NCBI RefSeq assembly: GCF_000218895.1
Contig: NC_015703.1
Location: forward strand, 1,239,501 to 1,303,500
DNA from: Runella slithyformis DSM 19594
Lineage (GTDB): Bacteria; Bacteroidota; Bacteroidia; Cytophagales; Spirosomataceae
Length of the DNA stretch: 64,000 bases
Reading direction: 5' to 3'
Positions 53,860 through 62,305 of the stretch are shown here, one piece after another (position 1 is the first letter of the stretch; each line of letters begins with the position of its first letter). Both the position numbers and the translations under genes were made by a program. The notes under the pieces are model-generated. The model was not told the DNA's origin. It searched no databases and saw nothing but the letters and a program-made list of their open reading frames with translations.

Positions 53860-55389
53860 TTAGTCTACATCCCAAAACAGTCTGGTCGTAAATACATCAA
53901 TGGTTCCCTGTGCTTTTACGTTTTCACCGTTGGAGCCCAATTCCGTATTAGGATAGAAGAAACGCAGGGGGCGCTTGGTTTCGCCCACGATCTGAATACT
54001 TTGGGGAGTTGCCGGCAGGTTGGTTCTCCGGTATTCGGCCCATGCTTCCAGGCCGCTGAAGTTGGTCAATGCGATCCATTTCTGAATGGCAATGGCCGCC
54101 AGTTTATCGGTTGAAGCCTCCCAATCATAATTTTGCACTTTGCTGCCTTTAAACGTTTCAGCGCCCGCCACATTGGCACCCAATGTCCGGAAGGATTGTT
54201 TAATACCTTCTTCAAAATACGCCTTTGCGGTATTGGGCAGGCTTACATCGCTGTATCGCTGCTTGGCCTCGGCCAACAGGAATTGCACTTCTGAGGCCGT
54301 CATCAGGATATAAGGACGATTGTATTCGCCTTTCACGATCAGACTGGGTCCCAATGAGCTTGTATTGGCCGGCAAATATCCCGAACTGGCCCCAAAAGGA
54401 GTTCCGTTATAATTGGCCGCCACTTCTTTCTGTGTACTTACACCGGGGGTATTCCCGTTTTCTCCACCGTTTGCGTACGCAATGCGTTTCAATCTAAGCG
54501 TATCACCGGCCGCTTTCAGGTTAGTAAAGAGAAACTGGGTTAAACGGGGATAGTTATTTAATGCTCTTTTGGCACCGTTGGCATCGTACCCCCAGCGGTC
54601 ATAAATAGGATTCAGCTTACCTGCCGTAGCAAGATAAAAGGTCGGACCGCCCAAACCAACGTCTTCCCCCGTAATAAAGCCCGAGCCTTCCGTAACCATC
54701 TTGTTGATCTCTGTTTTGATGTATGCTTCTCTGCCCGCTACTTTAGACTGACGAATCAAAATTCTCATTTTGAGAGAGTTGGCAAACTGGGCCCATTTTG
54801 TAGTATTCCCTTTGAAGACAATGTCAGAGTTGGCAAAAGCACTGGCAAAAGGATTGGCTTTCAGATCAGCGATCGCTTCGTCCAATAAGGTGATCAATGA
54901 CTCGTAGATCGCTTTTTGGTCATCAAACTTTGGGGCAAGTACTTCGGTGCCTTTCAGCGCGTCGGTATAGGGAACATTTCCGTACATATCAACCAACTGT
55001 TGAAACAGCATGGCCTTCATTACTTTCGCCGGCCCTTTCAGGTATTTCTGATTTTGGGCGTCTGCATTATTGATCACAAACTGATAGTCCTGCAGGTTGT
55101 CATAATAGCCGTCCCAATAGTTAAAATCACCGTTGGTGAAATTATACGCAAACAGAGTTGTGCTGATGATATAGCCGTTTCCCTGAGTCCACTGGCCTGA
55201 CCAGTAAGAACCGGTCTCGTTGGGACCAATCATGTTGGTTGAGGTCGTATTCAGGGCATTCGTGAATACAAAGCTGGGCGATGCCGTAGGAAGCGTATTG
55301 GGGTTGGTGTTGATGTCAAAGAATGACTCCTGACAGGCACTTCCAACCAACGCGACAAAGGCAAGTATAAAAAATGATTTTACTTTCAT
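53860..55389 (-). CDS. SusD/RagB family lipoprotein (pair 1)
   Basis: A lipoprotein of 509 aa, lipobox Cys19 ('FVALVGSAC'). SusD marks are 'AKVMKAMLFQQLVDMYGNVPYTDALKGTEVLAPKFDDQKAIYESLITLLDEAIADLK' and 'WIALTNFSGLEAWAEYRRTNLPATPQS'. It belongs to the SusD-like group with C-terminal 'TRLFWDVD'. Similar in type to the other SusD in the window but clearly distinct in sequence, so the two pairs are not recent copies. It is the last gene of its unit, before the 53801-53842 terminator. Confidence 0.93.
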   Translation of the reverse strand: MKVKSFFILAFVALVGSACQESFFDINTNPNTLPTASPSFVFTNALNTTSTNMIGPNETGSYWSGQWTQGNGYIISTTLFAYNFTNGDFNYWDGYYDNLQDYQFVINNADAQNQKYLKGPAKVMKAMLFQQLVDMYGNVPYTDALKGTEVLAPKFDDQKAIYESLITLLDEAIADLKANPFASAFANSDIVFKGNTTKWAQFANSLKMRILIRQSKVAGREAYIKTEINKMVTEGSGFITGEDVGLGGPTFYLATAGKLNPIYDRWGYDANGAKRALNNYPRLTQFLFTNLKAAGDTLRLKRIAYANGGENGNTPGVSTQKEVAANYNGTPFGASSGYLPANTSSLGPSLIVKGEYNRPYILMTASEVQFLLAEAKQRYSDVSLPNTAKAYFEEGIKQSFRTLGANVAGAETFKGSKVQNYDWEASTDKLAAIAIQKWIALTNFSGLEAWAEYRRTNLPATPQSIQIVGETKRPLRFFYPNTELGSNGENVKAQGTIDVFTTRLFWDVD

Positions 55390-55415
55390 GTTCAGTCAAT
55401 GATTAGGATAATTCA

Positions 55416-58400
55416 TTAAAACGTAAGGTTAATATTTACACCGTACTGACGTACCGGAGGCGTTTGGTTGGTGTTGTTGATCCCCAGTCCGTTGCCGGTA
55501 GTAAAGCTGTATTCCGGATCGGTATAGAAGTTCATTTTATCCACAATAGTGAATAAATTCCGACCGTACAGAGCGATGCTTGCGCCCGAAAATACTTTCG
55601 TTTTGGTCATCAGGCTTTGCGGAAAGCTATAAGCCAAATTCACGTCTCTGAGTTTAATGAACCAGGCTTTGTTGACGAAGTTCTCAGAGATCAAACGGTA
55701 ATTATCCACCCAAAGTGAGTATTCCGGTTCGCGAACTTTCACCGTCGTATTAGGCGTCACAGAGCCATCCGCATTCAGAATGGCCGAGTTAGGAAATATC
55801 TGATCCAGACGATTATCGGTCCATTTTCCGGAACCCGTGAACGTCATCTGACGTCCTAAGTCACTGTACATATAGTTGCCGCCGCGGTATTCAAAGTTGA
55901 ACGTAAAAGAGAAATCACCGTAGTTCATTTTTGAGCCTAAGCCCACAATATGACGCGGCAAGGTTCCGCCTCTCGGCGACAGCGTGGTCTGACGTAACGG
56001 ATAACCCGTAGTTGGGCTAACCAAACGTTGGCCTGATCCATCAGGTGCGTACTGATACCCGTCGGTTTTCAGCATGGGGAAACGTGAGCCTTTGATGACG
56101 TTGGTGCTGGCGTAAGCATAGCCACTGACAAAAAATTCATCAATGCCCGGATATAGGTCGACGACCTTATTATCATTGTAAGAATACCGAACGCTCGCAT
56201 CCCATGCAAATTTACCGCTGCCTCTGACGATCAGGTATTTCAATTCTGCTTCATATCCCCAGTTTTTGGTTTCACCCACGTTGATCAGCAGGTTCGAGAA
56301 GCCCGTCGTGTTGGGCACTTTTACCGTAATTACCTGTCCTTTAGAAGTTTGTGAATAGGCAGACACATCTATATTTATACGATTATTAAATAATTGAAAC
56401 TCTCCGCCGATTTCGGAAGAATAGACAGTCTCCGGTTTTAAGTTAGCATCCGGCAGCGTATTTCCGACGGTCAGTCCGACGGTATTTCCAAAAGGAAAGT
56501 TAGCGCCGTTATTATAGACCAAATCCAGTCCATACAGCGGAATGTTATCATTGGCATTTTTGTTAAGGTTCACCCGCAACTTAGCATAATTCAACACGCT
56601 GCTTTTGATGGCAGGGAAGGCATCGGTAGCAATGAACGAAAGGGCCACGCCATAATAAGGATATGACCAGAAATCTTTCGGACGGGTCGGTTTGTAGAAA
56701 AGCGACGTTTGGTCGTACCGGAAAGTACCGTTCAGAATCAACCAGTTTTTGTAATTGGTGGTTAAATCGGCGTAATACCCTACACGGCGCTGCAACGAAT
56801 TTCCTTCTCCCCCCGTCAATTCTCCCTGACGGTTGGCTACGTTGTATACACCGGGTACCACTACCGAACTTGAGCCGATGGTGATTTCCTTTAAAAAACG
56901 CTGATACACACTGTGACCCAGAATCAATGTATTGGCAAACGGCCCGAGGTCTTTAGTCAGCCGTATCTGGAACTCGTTATTGATGACGTTTTCGGTCTTT
57001 GAGTAATCCCCTACGGCACCCAGGTTATCGGTAATGGCCCGGTAGATGCCCGTACCGTCGCCTTCTCTGTAAAACGGTGCCGGAATAAACGATTTGGTTT
57101 TTGCCCAGTCAGAATACAAAAATTTAGCAACCGTATTTTTCTGCGTACGTGAGTTGTTCATTACCCCCAAACGGTTCGTAATTGACATCCACGGTGCCGC
57201 TTTATAGGTCAAGTTCAGGTTGCCGCTGATGTTGGCATCCCTGTATTTCTGGCGGTTATTGTCTGCGTTGAAATACGGGTTGTTGTAATAATCATTAAAG
57301 AATCCGTTAGGATTGGCAAATTTGTTGTTTTGCCAGTCGCGCAGATCATTTAGGGGCAAGTGGGCAGGCTGGTTAATAACATCGTCATAAAAATTAGCAC
57401 CGGTACGGTTGTAGTCTGCCTGCGTATAGCCGGCGGTAAAGCCGGCGGTCAGTTTATCATATTCTCTGGTTGCCGACAAACGAGCGCCTGTCCGTTCGCT
57501 TTTATCTCCCGGAACAATACCCTGAATTTTCTGGTTTTCCATCGACATATAAAACGAGCTGTTGTCGTCTCCACCCTGAAAATTCACCTGATTGTTCATG
57601 GAGATACCGGTATCAAAGCTTTTCAAGCGTCCGTTTTTTACGGGGGCGTAAGGCAAAATATACTGACTGCCATCCTCCGCCGTACGCCCTACCATCCGCA
57701 TGGAGCCATCATAGGCATCACCAAACTGCTGGTTTTCGTACGTACGCCAGTTTTGTTGTGAACGAAACACCGGATCAGGATTATAACCGGCGGAGCCAAA
57801 GGCCGGATAATAATGCGAACCTGAGCCGTATTTTTCCTGGAACTGCGGCAAAAAGCTTATTTGATCAAAGTTGGTGCTGTTGGAATAGCCTACCTTGATC
57901 TTTCCTTTCGTGCCTCTTTTCGTAGTAATGATAAGCGCCCCATTGATACCGGCCGAGCCATACAGCGTAGCGGCCTGTCCGCCTTTCAGGATGGATACGC
58001 TTTCGATGTCGTTGGGATTGATCAATGCCAATACCGTAGAAGTGGTCTGCATTCCGTCCAATACTACCAGTGCTTCGTTGTTTCCCGTTAAAGAGCGGAA
58101 ACCGCGCAATACGATCTTCACCGAAGGATCCACGCTGTTGTTGACGTTATAAACGGCCAAGCCGGTTACTTTGCCTGAAAGCGCCTGCGCCAACTGGGGC
58201 GAGCGCCCTACGGTTACATCATCCGTGTTGACTTTGGAGTAGGCATAGCCGATCTCACGTTGATTCTTACGGATTCCCTGCGCCGTTACCACTACCTCCT
58301 GAAGCTGAGAAGCATCGGGCACTAATTGTACATTCAGTACATTTTCAGTATCAACGGTGATTTCCTGAGTAGCGAAGCCGATAAAACTGAAAACTAATTT

Positions 58401-58610
58401 GGAATTGGCAGGAACAGTGATCTTGTAGCTTCCATCCCCCTCGGTCGTGGTACCTCGTGTTGCTCCTCGCAGTGTGACGTTGACGCCGGGAAGCACCGAA
58501 CCATCATCTGCTGCCGTTACTTTACCCGTAATGGTGCGATCCTGGGCAAATAACGAGAGGCCACAGAATAGCATAGCTACTGCGGCCGGCAGTGTAAACC
58601 TTCTTTTCAT
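55416..58610 (-). CDS. SusC/RagA TonB-linked outer-membrane transporter (pair 1)
   Basis: A beta-barrel of 1064 aa. Signal peptide 'AVAMLFCGLSLFAQ', CarboxypepD_reg-like domain ('ITGKVTAADDGSVLPGVNVTLRGATRG'), plug with 'SPQLAQALSGKVTGLAVYNV' and 'DIESVSILKGGQAATLYGSAGINGALIITTKRG', barrel ending 'PPVRQYGVNINLTF'. The N-terminal 100 residues are very close to those of the other SusC, the barrel is much less so. SusD follows after 26 bp. A promoter and palindrome lie upstream (58647-58696). Confidence 0.95.
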   Translation of the reverse strand: MKRRFTLPAAVAMLFCGLSLFAQDRTITGKVTAADDGSVLPGVNVTLRGATRGTTTEGDGSYKITVPANSKLVFSFIGFATQEITVDTENVLNVQLVPDASQLQEVVVTAQGIRKNQREIGYAYSKVNTDDVTVGRSPQLAQALSGKVTGLAVYNVNNSVDPSVKIVLRGFRSLTGNNEALVVLDGMQTTSTVLALINPNDIESVSILKGGQAATLYGSAGINGALIITTKRGTKGKIKVGYSNSTNFDQISFLPQFQEKYGSGSHYYPAFGSAGYNPDPVFRSQQNWRTYENQQFGDAYDGSMRMVGRTAEDGSQYILPYAPVKNGRLKSFDTGISMNNQVNFQGGDDNSSFYMSMENQKIQGIVPGDKSERTGARLSATREYDKLTAGFTAGYTQADYNRTGANFYDDVINQPAHLPLNDLRDWQNNKFANPNGFFNDYYNNPYFNADNNRQKYRDANISGNLNLTYKAAPWMSITNRLGVMNNSRTQKNTVAKFLYSDWAKTKSFIPAPFYREGDGTGIYRAITDNLGAVGDYSKTENVINNEFQIRLTKDLGPFANTLILGHSVYQRFLKEITIGSSSVVVPGVYNVANRQGELTGGEGNSLQRRVGYYADLTTNYKNWLILNGTFRYDQTSLFYKPTRPKDFWSYPYYGVALSFIATDAFPAIKSSVLNYAKLRVNLNKNANDNIPLYGLDLVYNNGANFPFGNTVGLTVGNTLPDANLKPETVYSSEIGGEFQLFNNRINIDVSAYSQTSKGQVITVKVPNTTGFSNLLINVGETKNWGYEAELKYLIVRGSGKFAWDASVRYSYNDNKVVDLYPGIDEFFVSGYAYASTNVIKGSRFPMLKTDGYQYAPDGSGQRLVSPTTGYPLRQTTLSPRGGTLPRHIVGLGSKMNYGDFSFTFNFEYRGGNYMYSDLGRQMTFTGSGKWTDNRLDQIFPNSAILNADGSVTPNTTVKVREPEYSLWVDNYRLISENFVNKAWFIKLRDVNLAYSFPQSLMTKTKVFSGASIALYGRNLFTIVDKMNFYTDPEYSFTTGNGLGINNTNQTPPVRQYGVNINLTF

Positions 58611-58646
58611 ACTTGCAATTTTTAGTTTAGATTGAGAATATTAAGT

Positions 58647-58696
58647 CAAATATATACCATTAAGAACTCATTTTAGGTATATCAATATACCTAAAA
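58647..58696 (-). promoter_or_regulatory. Promoter of SusC pair 1 with 26-bp operator palindrome
   Basis: On the minus strand TATATTTG (58647-58654) is an exact -7 element, 37 bp before the start codon. The perfect palindrome TTTTAGGTATAT-CA-ATATACCTAAAA covers 58671-58696, that is 16 to 41 bp upstream of the -7, over the -33 region. A further half-site ATATACCT lies at about 58717-58724. No typical -33 TTG was found, which fits an activator-dependent or repressor-controlled promoter. Confidence 0.6.
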
Positions 58697-59148
58697 TTAC
58701 AAATTTGCGACATAATATACCTTTTTGAATACAAAAGGCCGCTCTTTGGAGCTACCTCTGTTTCGGTATACGTTAAGCGTCCCTCCCTTGATTACCTTAT
58801 CCCAAATGACTTTTACCAACGGCATTCGAGTTTTTGAATCAGTTTTCTTCCGGCCGGTTGCCGACAACTATATTTTACCCCATTCTGCTATCAGTGCCTG
58901 TCCGGCCATTTCGTGAAACAGAGGATCTTTGGTAGGTAGATACATCCAACAGGACTATTTTTGATTGTTACCGTCCTGAAATTTCTCCTGAATGCCGACT
59001 TTATTTTCAGCTTCTTTCCATGACACAAAACAATTGAATCAATACCGATAATGAGATGTGTAATTAGGTATTCAAAAATTCTTCTGCAATAAGTTTGACG
59101 ATTCAGTTGTTTTTCATTTACTTTGTAAAACAAAGTTCTTTTAAAAAA
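58697..59148. other. Intergenic region with possible gene remnants
   Basis: About 450 bp before the DUF1361 gene. On the minus strand, short protein-like pieces appear in one or two frames: 'MYLPTKDPLFHEMAGQALIAEWGKI' ending in a TAG near 58872, and 'MPLVKVIWDKVIKGGTLNVYRN' below it. They may be remains of a decayed gene. Near the right end, TTTG (59094-59097) and TACTTTG (59119-59125) with 21 bp between resemble a promoter for the DUF1361 gene, one base shorter than consensus in the -7. Confidence 0.4.
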
Positions 59149-59784
59149 ATGAAAAATAAAATTTTCCTTTTGGCACTTTTATCAGCGGTAGGAGTTGTGA
59201 TGTTGACGGGACGAATTGCCATTACAGGTTCATGGGAACACTCCGGTTTATTCTGGAATTTATTTTTGGCGTGGCTTCCCTTAGGGTGTACATTTATTAC
59301 CCGTCACTATTGGCAACACAGGGGTATGAATATCTATGGGCTTGGGGTGGGCTTCCTGCTCTGGTTGTTGCTTTTTCCCAATGCACCCTATTTGATTACC
59401 GATCTGATTCACCTCAAAGAAGTCCCTGATTCTTTACTGTGGTACGATGCATTGATGAGTTTTTCATTTGCACTCACGGGCTTGCTTACCGGATTTTATT
59501 CCGTTTTGATCATTCACCGGCTAATCGAACAATGCACCAACCGCAGTATGGCTTGGGTAATTATGGCGGGTTGTTTGATATTATGCAGTTATGGCGTTTA
59601 TTTGGGGCGTTTTGGGCGTTGGAACAGTTGGGATGTATTGACCAACCCTTTTTCGTTGGTCCGATATAGCCTGTCCAATTTGCACAATCCGGTAGCGATA
59701 AAGCTGACCATTACATTTTCATTAGCCATGCTTATTATGTATACGGCCTTTTGGCTTTATACCTTAAAGGCCAAGAGCAGATAA
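59149..59784 (+). CDS. DUF1361 membrane protein
   Basis: A protein of 211 aa from ATG at 59149 (MKNKIFLLALL), with six to seven hydrophobic segments. The DUF1361 signature 'LLWLLLFPNAPYLITDLIHLKEVP' is at about residues 80-103, followed by 'LLWYDALMSFSFALTGLLTGFYSV' and 'GVYLGRFGRWNSWDVLTNPF'. Function unknown; often near lipid or envelope genes, as here (DgkA-type kinase downstream). Confidence 0.92.
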   Translation: MKNKIFLLALLSAVGVVMLTGRIAITGSWEHSGLFWNLFLAWLPLGCTFITRHYWQHRGMNIYGLGVGFLLWLLLFPNAPYLITDLIHLKEVPDSLLWYDALMSFSFALTGLLTGFYSVLIIHRLIEQCTNRSMAWVIMAGCLILCSYGVYLGRFGRWNSWDVLTNPFSLVRYSLSNLHNPVAIKLTITFSLAMLIMYTAFWLYTLKAKSR

Positions 59785-59823
59785 AACAGGGAAATAACCT
59801 TTACGAAGAGCCGGTGGAACACT

Positions 59824-60201
59824 ATGATTAACGTACGCAAAATGCTCCGCAGTTTTAGCTATGCCACGGAAGGGGTTTTCGCACTGTTCAGATACGAAAA
59901 CAACGCCCGCTTTCACTTATTGGCCGCGTTGACGGTGCTCATTGCAGGCAGTTTCTTAAGACTTAATTACCTGGAGTGGGTCATTATCAGTATTGTGATT
60001 GGGGGTGTTTGGGCAGCAGAAGCGTTTAATACGGCGATTGAAAAAGTGTGTGATATGATCTCTCCCGACATTCATCCTCAAATCAAAGCCATCAAAGATC
60101 TGGCGGCAGCGGGAGTACTGATCATGGCCTGTACGGCGGCGTTTACAGGAATTATTGTTTTTGGCAAAGCGATTCTAACACTATTCTACTTTACTTTTTA
60201 A
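59824..60201 (+). CDS. dgkA: Diacylglycerol/undecaprenol kinase
   Basis: A small membrane kinase of 125 aa with three membrane helices. The DgkA core is 'FRYENNARFHLLAALTVLIAG', 'GGVWAAEAFNTAIEKVCDMISPDIHPQIKAIKDLAAAGVLI', with the catalytic Glu in 'AEAFNTAIEK' and the ATP-site Asp in 'KDLAAAGVL'. In Gram-negative Bacteroidota the Gram-positive-like type phosphorylates undecaprenol as well. It lies 39 bp after the DUF1361 gene and 5 bp before the next gene. Confidence 0.93.
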   Translation: MINVRKMLRSFSYATEGVFALFRYENNARFHLLAALTVLIAGSFLRLNYLEWVIISIVIGGVWAAEAFNTAIEKVCDMISPDIHPQIKAIKDLAAAGVLIMACTAAFTGIIVFGKAILTLFYFTF

Positions 60202-60206
60202 TCATC

Positions 60207-60851
60207 ATGGATTCTCAACACGATTCGATTCAGGCCCTTGCCGAAATTCGAGATTTGATGCATCGATCATCTAAATTCCTATCTCTCAGTGGATTGTCAG
60301 GCATTTCGGCAGGTATCACTGCTCTTATCGGTGCTTCTGTAGCGTATTTAAAGCTGAAAACCGATGCATTTAATTATGAAAGTAATGAACACATAACCGC
60401 ACTCACCCGGCGGGATATGATCGAATTTATTCTGATAGACGGCAGCATCGTATTAACGGTGGCATTGCTGTTCGGCGTTTTTTTTACCATTCGTAAAGCC
60501 CGTAAATTGGGCCAAAGCATTTGGAATCCTATCTCCCGGCGGCTCTTGGCGAGTTTATTAATTCCATTGATCACGGGCGGTATTTTTTGTTTGGCAATGT
60601 TTTACCGCAATATGCTGTGGGTAAGTTTTCCGGCCACTCTTATCTTTTATGGATTAGCACTGTTAAATGCCAGTAAGTACACCGTGCGAGACTTGGAATA
60701 TTTAGGGATTCTGGAGGTGATTTTAGGTTTGGTTTCTTTATTTTTGACCGGCTATAACCTTTTGGTTTGGGCGTTTGGATTCGGTGTATTGCATATTGTT
60801 TATGGTACACTGATGTATTTGAAATATGAAAGAGTCGTACCTCATTCATAA
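60207..60851 (+). CDS. Membrane protein co-encoded with a winged-helix regulator
   Basis: A protein of 214 aa with six hydrophobic segments ('GISAGITALIGASVAYL', 'IDGSIVLTVALLFGVFF', 'LLASLLIPLITGGIFCLAMF', and others). It starts 'MDSQHDSIQALAEIRDLMHRSSKFLSLSG', a cytoplasmic amphipathic lead seen in many Bacteroidota proteins of this type. Function unknown. The 5-bp and 36-bp gaps show it is in the dgkA - membrane protein - regulator run, and it may be the sensor partner of the regulator. Confidence 0.8.
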   Translation: MDSQHDSIQALAEIRDLMHRSSKFLSLSGLSGISAGITALIGASVAYLKLKTDAFNYESNEHITALTRRDMIEFILIDGSIVLTVALLFGVFFTIRKARKLGQSIWNPISRRLLASLLIPLITGGIFCLAMFYRNMLWVSFPATLIFYGLALLNASKYTVRDLEYLGILEVILGLVSLFLTGYNLLVWAFGFGVLHIVYGTLMYLKYERVVPHS

Positions 60852-60887
60852 GACACTCTTTTACAGACAATTATTAATTAATAACGA

Positions 60888-61181
60888 ATGCTCGAACATT
60901 TCAACAAAGCCTTTGAGAGCAAAGCGCGACTGGGAATCATGTCGGTGTTGATGGTCAATGAGTCATTGAGTTTTAATACACTCAAAGAGTTACTCAACCT
61001 CACCGACGGAAATCTGGCAACCCATCTGCGCGCGCTTGAAGAACAGGGGTATCTTATTGTTCAGAAACAATTCATAGGCCGAAAACCGAATACTACTTAC
61101 GGTGCCACCTCCGAAGGCCGTCAAGCTTTCAGCAATCATCTCAATGCCCTGGAGGCGTTCATTCGCACCGGACAATACTAA
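60888..61181 (+). CDS. Winged-helix transcriptional regulator
   Basis: A protein of 97 aa, one winged helix-turn-helix domain of the MarR/ArsR-like 'HTH_34' type: 'FESKARLGIMSVLMVNESLSFNTLKELLNLTDGNLATHLRALEEQGYLIVQKQFIGRKPNTTYGATSEGRQAFSNHLNAL'. The recognition helix is 'TDGNLATHLRALEEQGY'. No ligand domain. It probably binds as a dimer and may control its own operon with the membrane protein upstream. Confidence 0.9.
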   Translation: MLEHFNKAFESKARLGIMSVLMVNESLSFNTLKELLNLTDGNLATHLRALEEQGYLIVQKQFIGRKPNTTYGATSEGRQAFSNHLNALEAFIRTGQY

Positions 61182-61315
61182 TACGTACCTCCAACTTTCC
61201 GAATCACGATTGACGGCCTTGCAGCTTTTTCAAAACCACAGCCCATTCTTCAGGCACATACCATAAACAATGCCTGACACCGAAGTATCAGGTATTGTAA
61301 TGATTTAGGTATCTC

Positions 61316-62185
61316 TTATTGTCCTTCCAGTGGAATCAGTATACCGACAGAGCCCTGAATGTTACGCACAAAACTCTTGTTATTGTTTGGCAAATCATTA
61401 TTATCATTGCCTAATCCGTAGTAGTAACGGCCTTCGATCAACAGTTGCGCTCCACTCCCTCCTAAGCCCAGTGCAATTCCTGCCCCACCTACTGCACCAT
61501 ATTCTATGCGAGGGTCCCCCTTTTCAAACTTACGCTCTGATTTTATGGTCTGTCCGTTAAGAACATCTTTTGTTTTAACATTGAGGTCATAGCTTCCAAA
61601 GCCTCCGCCATTAACAAAAAACCTAAACGACTCCCCGCCGAAGGCAAATTTGAGCAATACCGGTACTGTTATCGTATTAATTGTTGTTTGAGAAGATTTG
61701 GTAACCTGCCCTATTGCAGTTGTTAATTTACTTCCCACCTGCGAATATAAAATTTCGGGCTGAATCGAAAATACTTTACCGCCCAAACTCAAAATGAGAC
61801 CGCCATGATAGGCCGGTATCGGATCAGGGGCTGGAACGGAATTGGAAAGTATAGACGGAACCGAATAGTTACTATAATTGGCACCTCCCCGCAAACCTAT
61901 TTTAAACCTCAAGCCATCTTCTTCGGCTGCCGCCGTTGCTTTAGGTACAGGAGCCCGCTTTTGAACGGTTTGAGGTTTTGTTTGGACGGCCGAAGGTTTC
62001 GTCGTGGTTTTAGACTTTGAGGGCTGCGAGGCGGGCTTCTTGTTGGTATTGCCATGCAGCTTATCATATTGCTCCTGCATACTTTGCGTAGGCTGGACAG
62101 GCGGGGTCGATTGCGCAAAAAGACGGGTAAACGCAGCACTTAGCATCAACGCTGCACATAAAACCGGTAGAAGGAATTTGTTCAT
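61316..62185 (-). CDS. Outer-membrane beta-barrel protein (PorT-like fold)
   Basis: A protein of 289 aa from ATG at 62185, starting the signal peptide 'MNKFLLPVLCAALMLSAAFTRLFAQ'. A Lys/Pro/Thr/Gln-rich linker follows (about 26-95: 'NKKPASQPSKSKTTTKPSAVQTKP'), then an eight-stranded barrel typical of 'outer membrane protein beta-barrel domain' proteins ('FKIGLRGGANYSNYS', 'IQPEILYSQVGSKL', 'VPVLLKFAFGGESFRFFVNGGGFGSYDL', 'LLIEGRYYYGLG'). The linker suggests contact with the cell wall. Function unknown. Confidence 0.85.
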   Translation of the reverse strand: MNKFLLPVLCAALMLSAAFTRLFAQSTPPVQPTQSMQEQYDKLHGNTNKKPASQPSKSKTTTKPSAVQTKPQTVQKRAPVPKATAAAEEDGLRFKIGLRGGANYSNYSVPSILSNSVPAPDPIPAYHGGLILSLGGKVFSIQPEILYSQVGSKLTTAIGQVTKSSQTTINTITVPVLLKFAFGGESFRFFVNGGGFGSYDLNVKTKDVLNGQTIKSERKFEKGDPRIEYGAVGGAGIALGLGGSGAQLLIEGRYYYGLGNDNNDLPNNNKSFVRNIQGSVGILIPLEGQ

Positions 62186-62305
62186 TGACAAAAATATTAC
62201 GGTGCTTTTTGTAAAGTAACGGTTTTTGAAACACAAAATTTGCTGATTATTCCCATATTTTTTAAGGTGGCAGTACTGTTTTATGATAGGTGTTTCTACG
62301 TGTTT

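Noticed and set aside
58725-58916. Plus-strand frame of 63 codons starting MNTKGRSLELPLF
   Set aside because: No ribosome-binding or promoter context, unlikely composition, and minus-strand remnants explain the open frame better.
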